Positions 1 to 6,849 of a stretch of 8,028 bases of DNA are shown piece by piece (the stretch's first letter is position 1; each line of letters opens with the position of its first letter). This DNA is from Cyclobacteriaceae bacterium (GTDB lineage Bacteria; Bacteroidota; Bacteroidia; Cytophagales; Cyclobacteriaceae): contig JALWRJ010000100.1 of NCBI GenBank assembly GCA_026994125.1, forward strand, positions 1 through 8,028. The letters run 5' to 3'. The translations under genes were made by a program, and so were the position numbers. The notes beneath the pieces were generated by a model, which was not told the DNA's origin, did not search any database, and saw only the letters and a program-made list of their open reading frames with translations.

Positions 1-2081
1 CCATCAGTACCATTAAAATAACCCTTGGCATTTTTAACCAGCCAATCGTTTTTGCTAACTACAAAATGTGTAATCAGCTCTTTTCCGGTAGTTAAATCCC
101 ATATTTTGGTTACCCCATCCATGCTGCCTGTAATTAGGTAGGCATTATTGGGCGAAAACTGTACACTGGTAACAACGCTTTGATGACCCACAAATTTTTT
201 AAGCAGTTTTCCGGTGCGAATATCCCATAAAATGGCATTCCTGTCGCTACCCGCAGTAGCCATCCAGCTTTTATTAGGGCTAACGGCTACCGCTTGTACC
301 GGAGCAGTATGGTTTGTAAACTTTGATAGCTGAAACCCGGTGGCCATGTCCCAGCTTCGTACGGTATTATCCCAACCGGTTGACACCAGGTTTTTACCTC
401 CATTATAAAACTCAAAATCGGCCGAAACTCCGGTATGGCCTACAAACTCCTGTACTTTTTGGCCGGTGTCTATTTCCCAACGCTGTAGCTTGCCATCGGT
501 GGTAGCCACTATAATGTATAAATCGTTAGGGCTAAATTTAGCGGTATAGCCTGTAACAATGGTTTTAGGATTAGTACTTAGCACTATACTATTGAGTAGT
601 TTGCCGGTGGCCAACTCCCATATTTTTATAGTACCATCGCTACTGGAGGTTACCAGTTTAGTTTCATTATTGCTGAAAGCTACACTCCAAATTATATCTC
701 GATGCCCCTTGTACACTTGTAGTATTTTGCCGGTTTGGGCATCGTACAAATGCGCTGTTCTGTCGCCACTTGCCGTAAGTAATTTTGTTCCATTTTTTGA
801 AAGGGCAAAATCGATGACTACTTTGGAATGGCCTCCATAGCGCTGCACTACCTTACCTGTAGCCAGTTCCCATTTTCGTACTTCGAATCCAATTTTGCTA
901 CGGTAGGCATAGTTACCATCGGGCGAAAGCGCTACTTTGTTTTTTAATGCCAACATGTTGCTGGCATAGCGCTCCCAATACGAGTTGGGGTCAAAGCCCA
1001 AGCCATCTTCGGGTGGAAAGCTCAGGTACCCGTAAAACGAAGAAATTCTGGCACCTGTTTTAGCATCCCAAAGAGTAATTAAGTTGGTATTAGCGGCCGT
1101 AACCAACCACCGTCCATCGGGGCTAAAATCTGCATCGGTAAAATGATTTGACCTGCGGTTAGGCACCTTAAAGCTTAAATCCACACCATATTTAGGCGAC
1201 TGATCTTTGCTTTGAGGGTTAAGCGAATAAAGCCATTTACCTTTTAGCACATCCCATACCTTCACTGCCTTTTCATCTACCGAAGCCATACGGTTTCCTT
1301 GGTTATCGATTACCAGTGCCGATAGGTTTTCATCCAGGTCCTCAGCAAATACGGTGGTTTCTTCTTTGGTTCGATACAGCTTTAGCCCTACATCGCGCGT
1401 ACCCACAATTACTTCATCGTGCGGTGTAGTAATGCCCTGTGTTATACAACCACCGCAAAAACCGGTTACAGGAAAATACTCTTCTAGCAGTTCGCCTGTG
1501 GCCAGCTCGTATGCAAGCACTTTTCGGTTATCCAAGCCGGTAATTAACTTAGTGCCTATGGCATTTATATACACATTATCGCGTGCCATCCGTGAGCCTT
1601 TTACCGAGTAAATCACCTTGTTTTTACGGGTATCGTACACGCGTATGCTATCGCCTGTACTGCCCACTGCCAGGTATTGCCCGTTGGGGCTTAGGGCAAG
1701 CCGCAGTATATTTTCGTCAGGTTGATGATACTGTCTTAGGATTTTAGCCGTCAGGACATCAAAAAAATTAATGTAGCCATCGCTAGAAGCCGTAATTAAC
1801 TGCGCATCATCGGGGGTAAACAGTACATCATTTATATAATTCTTATGCCCATGGTAGGTGCGCAATTCGCGCCCGGTGCTCACTTCCCACAATTTAACCG
1901 ATTTGTCATTACTACCCGAGGCAATCCAAAGGCCATTATGGCTAAATGTAACCGTGTTTACCGCAGCCGCATGGCCGCGCTGCACCATGGTTACCATGTG
2001 TTGTGCATGGCAGGCACCCTCCCAAGCAGCTAAGCAAAGTACAAGGCCAGTCCGGGCAAAAAAATGGTTAAAACAACTCAT
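1..2081 (-). CDS. Exported WD40-repeat protein (double beta-propeller), 3' end beyond window; probable WD40-caspase family protein
   Basis: A frame open from ATG at 2081 to the left edge gives 693 codons with no stop, so the gene is partial. Residues 1-27 look like a signal peptide: a short N-terminus with Arg10, a hydrophobic core (TGLVLCLAAW) and a possible cut after CHA or HAQ, so the protein is probably exported. From residue 36 to about 671 I count 14 WD40-type blades of roughly 40 residues. Clear ones carry GH...SPDG...TGSxDxxxKIWD patterns, for example residues 36-76, 458-499 and 631-671. Blades 4, 5 and 8 are degenerate. Fourteen blades suggest two seven-bladed propellers, scaffolds for protein binding. 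Long inserts lie at about 285-312 and 350-383. Blade 5 holds a CxxC (Cys209, Cys212). The visible end, NDWLVKNAKGYFNGTDG, resembles the linker that in Bacteroidota and cyanobacterial proteins leads into a caspase-like C14 peptidase domain. That domain is inferred, not seen. The start lies 9 nt after the paaN stop, so the two are probably co-transcribed. Confidence 0.88.
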   Translation of the reverse strand, partial: MSCFNHFFARTGLVLCLAAWEGACHAQHMVTMVQRGHAAAVNTVTFSHNGLWIASGSNDKSVKLWEVSTGRELRTYHGHKNYINDVLFTPDDAQLITASSDGYINFFDVLTAKILRQYHQPDENILRLALSPNGQYLAVGSTGDSIRVYDTRKNKVIYSVKGSRMARDNVYINAIGTKLITGLDNRKVLAYELATGELLEEYFPVTGFCGGCITQGITTPHDEVIVGTRDVGLKLYRTKEETTVFAEDLDENLSALVIDNQGNRMASVDEKAVKVWDVLKGKWLYSLNPQSKDQSPKYGVDLSFKVPNRRSNHFTDADFSPDGRWLVTAANTNLITLWDAKTGARISSFYGYLSFPPEDGLGFDPNSYWERYASNMLALKNKVALSPDGNYAYRSKIGFEVRKWELATGKVVQRYGGHSKVVIDFALSKNGTKLLTASGDRTAHLYDAQTGKILQVYKGHRDIIWSVAFSNNETKLVTSSSDGTIKIWELATGKLLNSIVLSTNPKTIVTGYTAKFSPNDLYIIVATTDGKLQRWEIDTGQKVQEFVGHTGVSADFEFYNGGKNLVSTGWDNTVRSWDMATGFQLSKFTNHTAPVQAVAVSPNKSWMATAGSDRNAILWDIRTGKLLKKFVGHQSVVTSVQFSPNNAYLITGSMDGVTKIWDLTTGKELITHFVVSKNDWLVKNAKGYFNGTD

Positions 2082-2090
2082 GTATATTAG

Positions 2091-3752
2091 CTAAGCAGGT
2101 TCTCTAAATCCAACCCAGGTAAAACGTTTTATCACATACTCGGGGTTGGTAAAAGAGGCATTTCCGGCCGGATTGCCTCCGGTAACATGAAAATCGGAAA
2201 AAGCCGCATGCTGATTTACATAAATACCTCCGGTAAGATTAAACGAAACAGGTGTAGCGGCCAGGCTCATTTCATCGGCTATCAGTTCTTTGGTAGCGGC
2301 ATCGGTGGTGTAGGCACCACACGAAATAGCTCCATGAGCCAATGCCATTTCTTTGGCCAGCGCTACCGATTGGGAGGTGTCATTGGTTTTAATAAGCAAA
2401 GCAATGGGTCCAAAAAGTTCTCTGCTAAAACCCTCTTTGTTTTGGGCATTTATTTCTAGTACTACCGGAGTAGCCGTACGTGCATTTTTAAACATGGGGT
2501 TTTCTATTTCGCCAGACGACAACCAAACTTTTCCCTGGGTATGAGCGGCCTCATCAACTCTGGTGCAAGTATTTTTATTTTGGATAGCCCCCAGCACAAA
2601 AGGGCCTGCTTTAGGGTTTTCCACCAGCCCTTTTATATTGTCGGCAAATTTTTGTGCAAATTCATCAAAACTCACTACCCCATCGGGCGTTTTTATACCC
2701 GAGGCCGGAATATAAAAGTTTTGAGGAGCCGTACACATTTGACCCGAGTAAAGCGAAAGCGAAAAAGCCAAGTTGCCAATTACTTTATCAATATCTACTA
2801 CCGAATCGATAATGGCAGCGTTTACTCCTGTTTTTTCAGTAAATACAACCTTGTTATTAAGTCCTTCCAGGTAGCTACCAAAACCTGAATTGCCCGTGTA
2901 GTCAATAAGTTTTACCCGTGGGTCTTCGGCCAGTTCTTTGGTAATCATTTGGCTAAAGCTATCTACGCCTAACTGGCAAATATTGGGGTTTAATCCTTGT
3001 TCTTTCAGCAGTTTTTGGAGCTCGGCTACAAAAATAGCGATGGGCAAAATAGCGCCCGGATGGGGTTTTATAATTACCGGATTGCCTGTTACCAGGCTGG
3101 CATACATGCCCGGTACGGAATTCCAGGTAGGAAAGGTGGAGCATCCAATTACCAAGCCAACTCCTTTTGGGATGGCTCGCCACGCTTTGTTAAGCACCAG
3201 GTTATATTTTCCCATGGGTTTATCCCAAACTACTTTTTCAGGAAATCGGGTTAACTCCTCATATCCCATGGCAATGGCTTCGAGGGCTCTATCGGCTGCA
3301 TGTGGCCCTGATGCCTGAAAGGCCATCATATAACCTTGGCCGGTTGTGTGCATGGTGGCATAGGCAATTTCGAAAAACCTGGCCTTAACACGCTCGAGCG
3401 ATTCTACTAAAATAGCAGCTCGTTCGGCCGGAGCCACTTTTCGCCATTGATGAAATGCCTCATCGGCTTTAGACACCAAGTTGTTGGCCGAATAGGCCGG
3501 GTATTTAATATTTAATTTTTCCTGTAAGTAAGGAGATTCTTCATCGCCCAACCAAACATCGGTAGGTGCTTGCAAAAGCTCTTCAAATTTTTTGCCTACC
3601 TGCGCCTGAAATTTTTCGCGCCCTGCTTTATCTGCTTCTTCGCCATAAATTTTGGGCGATGGGTGCTCGGGGTATTGTGCAAAAAATGTGCGTTCGTGGA
3701 TGGCCTTAATGGCTCTATCAATAGTAGGTTGGTGCTTAGCTGTTAAATCCAT
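2091..3752 (-). CDS. paaN: Stand-alone PaaN-type aldehyde dehydrogenase of phenylacetate degradation
   Basis: A 553-residue protein of the NAD(P)-dependent aldehyde dehydrogenase superfamily that matches the PaaN subgroup of about 550 residues lacking a MaoC hydratase domain. In the phenylacetyl-CoA pathway the equivalent domain of PaaZ oxidises the semialdehyde made by opening the oxepin-CoA ring to 3-oxo-5,6-dehydrosuberyl-CoA. Visible landmarks are the oxyanion Asn211 in PTWNSVPG, cofactor Lys229 in IIKPHP, a GNSGFG nucleotide-binding turn near 287-292, general base Glu306 in FTEKTG, nucleophile Cys340 in SGQMCTAPQN, and Glu445 in RELFGP. All catalytic positions are intact. The N-terminal extension of about 90 residues before the dehydrogenase core is typical of PaaN. 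The enzyme should be cytoplasmic. The ATG start is preceded by A/T-rich sequence without a Shine-Dalgarno motif. No other paa gene lies in the window, so the exact substrate is inferred from family membership, and a related aldehyde is possible. Confidence 0.9.
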   Translation of the reverse strand: MDLTAKHQPTIDRAIKAIHERTFFAQYPEHPSPKIYGEEADKAGREKFQAQVGKKFEELLQAPTDVWLGDEESPYLQEKLNIKYPAYSANNLVSKADEAFHQWRKVAPAERAAILVESLERVKARFFEIAYATMHTTGQGYMMAFQASGPHAADRALEAIAMGYEELTRFPEKVVWDKPMGKYNLVLNKAWRAIPKGVGLVIGCSTFPTWNSVPGMYASLVTGNPVIIKPHPGAILPIAIFVAELQKLLKEQGLNPNICQLGVDSFSQMITKELAEDPRVKLIDYTGNSGFGSYLEGLNNKVVFTEKTGVNAAIIDSVVDIDKVIGNLAFSLSLYSGQMCTAPQNFYIPASGIKTPDGVVSFDEFAQKFADNIKGLVENPKAGPFVLGAIQNKNTCTRVDEAAHTQGKVWLSSGEIENPMFKNARTATPVVLEINAQNKEGFSRELFGPIALLIKTNDTSQSVALAKEMALAHGAISCGAYTTDAATKELIADEMSLAATPVSFNLTGGIYVNQHAAFSDFHVTGGNPAGNASFTNPEYVIKRFTWVGFREPA

Positions 3753-3793
3753 AATACTTAGTTTAAAAAGCTAAGATAATTGGATTTAACAGG

Positions 3794-3846
3794 TATCGGA
3801 AAAGATTAAAACTAAATATTTCAATCTTATTCTGAAATTACCGATA
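3794..3846 (-). repeat. Nested inverted repeat between lipoprotein gene and paaN (possible RNA hairpin or weak terminator)
   Basis: An inner hairpin (3802-3828) pairs AAGATTGAAAT with GTTTTAATCTT around the loop ATTTA when read on the minus strand: 11 pairs, two of them G-U. On the plus strand those two become A-C mismatches, so the structure suits a minus-strand transcript better. An outer inverted repeat, TATCGG/CCGATA (3841-3846 with 3794-3799), encloses it. It starts 5 nt after the stop of the upstream lipoprotein gene and ends 41 nt before the paaN ATG. No U-tract follows, so a classical intrinsic terminator is not supported. A 3'-end stabiliser, a leaky terminator or chance in A/T-rich DNA are all possible. 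Confidence 0.4.
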
Positions 3847-3850
3847 TGGG

Positions 3851-4486
3851 TTATTTTTTAGGAATAATTACCCCGCGTTTAATCATCTCCGATACGATGT
3901 CGCGTGCATACGAATTAGCAAAATTTTCGATAGAACTGGGATCAACAGTTTTGGTTTGTGCCGACCACACTAGTTTTCCGGTAGTTACATCCCATAAGTT
4001 TGTTTCAATAAAAATAGATTCGCTTGATTCGTAATGACCCGGCTGATATACATTACCATACATATACGGGTAATACGAATAAAACGAACCATAATAGCCG
4101 TAGGCCATGGGAGCGTAAGTACCCGTGCCTTCTACATAATGTGTTTCTTCCTTTTTATCAATTAGTCCCATGGTAAGCACCCCATCAAAACCATTTTTCT
4201 TAAGAATGGCTTTGGCATCTTCCATTTTATGGGGTAAGGCTTTGCGGTCGGGCGGGGCAATATCCGAACCTGAGACAGAAGTTATTTTTTTGAGATTTAA
4301 AAAGTAAGCTACTTCGTCTTCTACAGTGGCTCGGGCCGAAACATTATCCGATAACCCCCAAACTAATATTTTTTCAAAGGTTTTTCCGGTATAGTCGGGG
4401 GCTTTCCAGCTTGCCGATATATTGGTAGATGAGCAGGCATTAAGCAAGATAAGCCCAATAAAATATAGTAGTATTCTTATTTTCAT
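3851..4486 (-). CDS. Lipoprotein of unknown function, second copy of a tandem paralogous pair
   Basis: A 211-residue protein beginning with a lipoprotein signal (MKIRILLYFIGLILLNAC), with lipobox LNAC and lipidated Cys18. Residues 19-24 (SSTNIS) lack the acidic export motif that sends Bacteroidota lipoproteins to the cell surface, so it probably faces the periplasm. The mature part starts with a SWKAPDYTGK block, followed by an alpha/beta-looking region (ILVWGLSDN, RATVEDEVAYFLNL, GFDGVLTMGLID), a tyrosine-rich stretch at 117-152 with 12 Tyr in 36 residues, and a closing ETNLWDVTTGKLVWSAQTK strand pair. It aligns without gaps to the neighbouring lipoprotein at about 116 of 211 identical residues (55%, counted by hand). 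The TTGKLVWS ending resembles small outer-membrane-associated lipoproteins that sense or modify the envelope, but I do not recognise a named function. It lies 65 nt after its paralogue and has a candidate promoter of its own. Confidence 0.88.
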   Translation of the reverse strand: MKIRILLYFIGLILLNACSSTNISASWKAPDYTGKTFEKILVWGLSDNVSARATVEDEVAYFLNLKKITSVSGSDIAPPDRKALPHKMEDAKAILKKNGFDGVLTMGLIDKKEETHYVEGTGTYAPMAYGYYGSFYSYYPYMYGNVYQPGHYESSESIFIETNLWDVTTGKLVWSAQTKTVDPSSIENFANSYARDIVSEMIKRGVIIPKK

Positions 4487-4509
4487 AGGATAGTTATTTT
4501 AGCTTTTTT

Positions 4510-4517
4510 CAAAAATA
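4510..4517 (-). promoter_or_regulatory. Candidate Bacteroidota -7 element (TATTTTTG) before the second lipoprotein gene
   Basis: Read on the minus strand, TATTTTTG matches the Bacteroidota -7 consensus TAnnTTTG exactly and lies 23 nt before the ATG at 4486, inside the only non-coding gap between the paralogues. No clear -33 TTTG is visible about 20 nt upstream, only a T-rich stretch. The match could be chance in A/T-rich sequence, but the position fits a separate promoter for the second copy. Confidence 0.4.
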
Positions 4518-4551
4518 CAGAATTGAATGATAACTAAAAAATGAGGAACCT

Positions 4552-5187
4552 TTACTTGGTAGGTAGTAAAATTTTCTTGTTAATCAACTCGGAAACCACT
4601 GCACGAGCATAAGCGTTAGCTGTTTTATCTACCGACCCCTGATGCTCGGATTTAGATTGCCCCGACCATACCAGTTTACCGGTTTCTACGTCCCACAAAT
4701 TGGTTTCGAGGTACACATTGGTAGTAGAGGCATAATAGCCCGGTTGGTACACCGCACCATACATGTGTGGGTAATAGCCATAAAACGAGCCATAATAGCC
4801 ATAGGCCATGGGGTTGTAATAACCAGAGCCTTCTACATAATGTGTTTCTTCTTTTACATCTTTGAGGCCAACGGTTAATACTGCATCGTAGCCGTGCTTT
4901 TGTAGTTTTTGCTTAACTACTTGTTTGTCTTTTGGAATAGTATTTCTATCAAAAGGAAGCACATCGGCACCCGAATGGGTGTTTACTCCTTTTAGATTTA
5001 AGAAATGAGTTACTTCGTCCTCTACAGTACTTCGGTTGGCCACGTTTTCGCTCAAGGCCCACACCAACACTTGTTTATAGGCCTTACCTTCATAATCCGG
5101 GGCTTTCCAGGTAGCCGAAAACTTAGTACTTAAACACCCGCCCAAAGCCAGGGCAAGCAAACTCATAGCAAAAAAGGTTTTTTTCAT
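4552..5187 (-). CDS. Lipoprotein of unknown function, first copy of a tandem paralogous pair
   Basis: A 211-residue protein, the same length as its downstream paralogue. Residues 1-18 form a lipoprotein signal (MKKTFFAMSLLALALGGC) with lipobox LGGC and lipidated Cys18. The following residues LSTKFS carry no acidic surface-export motif, which suggests a periplasm-facing anchor. The order of blocks repeats that of the paralogue: TWKAPDYEGK, VLVWALSEN, STVEDEVTHFLNLKG, GYDAVLTVGLKD, a tyrosine-rich segment at 117-152 (13 Tyr in 36 residues), and ETNLWDVETGKLVWSGQSK near the end. The start is well fixed: the ATG overlaps the TGA of the preceding DUF983 gene as ATGA, which favours translational coupling and points to a functional link with that membrane protein. 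No enzymatic motif is visible. The family is not one I can name; a structural or stress-related envelope role is a guess. Confidence 0.88.
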   Translation of the reverse strand: MKKTFFAMSLLALALGGCLSTKFSATWKAPDYEGKAYKQVLVWALSENVANRSTVEDEVTHFLNLKGVNTHSGADVLPFDRNTIPKDKQVVKQKLQKHGYDAVLTVGLKDVKEETHYVEGSGYYNPMAYGYYGSFYGYYPHMYGAVYQPGYYASTTNVYLETNLWDVETGKLVWSGQSKSEHQGSVDKTANAYARAVVSELINKKILLPTK

Positions 5188-5582
5188 TTTTTCTTAGGTA
5201 AGGATGAATCAAATTTTACTCCACCAAAAAGATACAGGTAAATTACCCGGGAGTATCTAAAAAGTAAAGGGAATAGCAAAATGTTAAGTAAAACAATGGT
5301 GTAAATATACACCTCAAAGGGTGGATTGTTGAACAAAATGTATAATATTAATGAAGCATTGGTAACCATGGCCACAATTAAGGCATACGAAATGTACATA
5401 GCACCATGAAAAAAGCCGGGTTCGCGATCGAACCGAAGCTGACAGGTGGGGCAGTTTTGGTAAAATTTCGAAAATTTAGGCACTTGCCACCAAGGGTACA
5501 CAAACATATTTCCGGTACGGCACTGTGGGCATTTAGCTCCGGCTAGCGCCTTTAAAGCAGATGGGCTTTTCACATTCTTCAT
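5184..5582 (-). CDS. DUF983 family small membrane protein with two CxxC pairs
   Basis: A 132-residue protein using the ATG at 5582. A longer reading from a TTG at 5600 would add six residues and crowd the hutI stop, so I prefer the ATG, which leaves 23 nt. Two cysteine pairs, CPQC (18, 21) and CPTC (44, 47), look like a zinc-ribbon-type site. They precede the DUF983 signature REPGFFHGAMYISYA (about 53-67). Two hydrophobic helices follow at roughly 62-84 and 90-112, and the tail is lysine-rich (LPKKK). The arrangement, a cytoplasmic metal-binding head with two membrane spans, is typical of DUF983, whose function is not established. The stop TGA overlaps the start of the lipoprotein gene by 4 nt. 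Upstream is hutI, with no apparent functional relation. Confidence 0.88.
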   Translation of the reverse strand: MKNVKSPSALKALAGAKCPQCRTGNMFVYPWWQVPKFSKFYQNCPTCQLRFDREPGFFHGAMYISYALIVAMVTNASLILYILFNNPPFEVYIYTIVLLNILLFPLLFRYSRVIYLYLFGGVKFDSSLPKKK

Positions 5583-5605
5583 CGCAAAAAATTTGCACAA
5601 ATTTA

Positions 5606-6841
5606 CTAAGCCATTAGCATACCATCAATAATCACGGCATCAATCGTATGGCTGGTAAATGCATATGGGATATAGGCCAACGAAGGAATTTCCTTGGTAA
5701 TAAGTATGCTGCCTGCTTTGCCGGGTGTTATAGAGCCATGCGAACTAAGTAAATCCATGGCATAGGCACTATTCATGGTGGCGGCATTTAGTGCCTCGTT
5801 GGGTGTCATTCGCATATTAATACAAGCCAACGACATCATAAAGGCCATATTGCCAGCCGGTGCACTCCCCGGGTTGTAATCGGTAGCCAACGATACGGGC
5901 AAGCCGGCTGCTATCATATCGCGGGCAGGCGGGTAGGAGGTTCGTAAAAAAAAAGCGGCTCCGGGCAATAAGGTGGGCATGGTTTGGCTCCCCTGCAAAG
6001 CCTCAATTTCGGCTTGCCCCATAGCTTCCAGATGATCTACACTTAGGGCCTGGGTTTTAACACCCACTTGTACTCCACCCGAAACATGCAATTGGTTGGC
6101 ATGAATTTTAGCTTTTAACCCATAGTTTTCTCCGGCTCGTACAATACGTTCGGTTTCTTGGGGGGTAAAAAAGCCCTTTTCGCAAAACACGTCTATATAA
6201 TCGGCCAGTTGTTCTTCGGCTACTTTGGGCAACATCTGGTTAATAACCAGGTTAATATATTCGTTTCTATCGGTAAATTCCTTAGGAATAGCGTGGGCGC
6301 CTAAAAAAGTAGTTTTTACAGTTAAAGGTGTTTCTTTACCAATGCGTTTGGCCACACGCAACATTTTAAGTTCGTCCTGCAAAGTAAGCCCATACCCGCT
6401 TTTAATTTCTACACAAGCAGTACCAAACCCAATAAGCTCGTTTACACGTTGTAAAGCAAATTGGTACAACTCCTCTTCGCTGGTAGCTTGCAGTTTTTTA
6501 GCCGAGTTTAAAATGCCCCCTCCTTTTTTGGCTATTTCGGCATAACTCATACCTTTAATTTTATCTACAAACTCGGCTTCGCGGCTTGCAGCAAACACCA
6601 GGTGGGTGTGCGAATCTACATAAGCAGGCAACACAAATTTGCCGGTAGCATCTATGGTTTTACAGCTAACCCGGGGCAGCTGGTGCATAGACCCGTAGGA
6701 ATCAATCAAGCCATTTTTTATGTAAAGGTAGGCATTATCTAAGGCAGGGAGTTTATCCATAGCACTACCTGCTACCCATTGGTTGGCATCGCTGGTACGG
6801 GTTTGCACCAGCTGCTTAATGTTGGTAATAAGAATATCCAT
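5606..6841 (-). CDS. hutI: Imidazolonepropionase
   Basis: A 411-residue amidohydrolase, the usual length for HutI (EC 3.5.2.7). It hydrolyses 4-imidazolone-5-propanoate to N-formimidoyl-L-glutamate, the third step of histidine degradation, in the cytoplasm. Visible motifs are metal ligands His78 and His80 in VDSHTHLVFA, the substrate loop EIKSGYGL (145-152), FLGAHAIP (179-186), His247 in KIHANQL, His270 in SVDHLE, and the metal ligand Asp321 in LATDYNPGSAP. All metal-site residues are intact. Gln250 occupies the place of a Glu described near the active site of the Bacillus subtilis enzyme; Gln occurs here in many HutI proteins, so I do not read this as a defect. The start is 8 nt after the stop of the beta-barrel gene, which suggests a shared transcript. 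No hutH, hutU, hutG or ftcD is present, so the rest of the pathway must be encoded elsewhere. A run of nine A (plus strand, near 5946) lies in the gene but the frame is intact. Confidence 0.96.
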   Translation of the reverse strand: MDILITNIKQLVQTRTSDANQWVAGSAMDKLPALDNAYLYIKNGLIDSYGSMHQLPRVSCKTIDATGKFVLPAYVDSHTHLVFAASREAEFVDKIKGMSYAEIAKKGGGILNSAKKLQATSEEELYQFALQRVNELIGFGTACVEIKSGYGLTLQDELKMLRVAKRIGKETPLTVKTTFLGAHAIPKEFTDRNEYINLVINQMLPKVAEEQLADYIDVFCEKGFFTPQETERIVRAGENYGLKAKIHANQLHVSGGVQVGVKTQALSVDHLEAMGQAEIEALQGSQTMPTLLPGAAFFLRTSYPPARDMIAAGLPVSLATDYNPGSAPAGNMAFMMSLACINMRMTPNEALNAATMNSAYAMDLLSSHGSITPGKAGSILITKEIPSLAYIPYAFTSHTIDAVIIDGMLMA

Positions 6842-6849
6842 AGAGGGTT

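Noticed and set aside
1354..1611. Plus-strand open frame of 85 codons, and similar ones at 559-840 and 323-505
   Set aside because: They lie antisense to the WD40 gene, whose minus frame is open throughout with clear repeat motifs; their translations show no family features.
2541..3318. Plus-strand open frames of 115 and 126 codons, and a 74-codon minus frame at 2959-3183
   Set aside because: They are shadows of paaN, which has all catalytic residues in its own frame.
3757..3775. Short inverted repeat CTTAG/CTAAG just before paaN
   Set aside because: Only five base pairs around a nine-base loop, which is expected by chance in such sequence.
3771..3778. TATCTTAG as a -7 element for paaN
   Set aside because: It has one mismatch to TAnnTTTG and no -33 element; the match is too weak in A/T-rich DNA to call.
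5583..5600. TTG start giving a DUF983 protein six residues longer
   Set aside because: The ATG at 5582 gives a typical N-terminus; the extra residues add no known feature and TTG starts are rare.
5946..5954. Run of nine A (plus strand) inside hutI as a possible frameshift or slippage site
   Set aside because: The hutI frame reads through intact with normal motifs on both sides, so nothing shows programmed or accidental slippage.
6225..6545. Plus-strand open frame of 106 codons opposite hutI
   Set aside because: It is antisense to a full-length hutI with intact motifs and has no recognisable domain or promoter.
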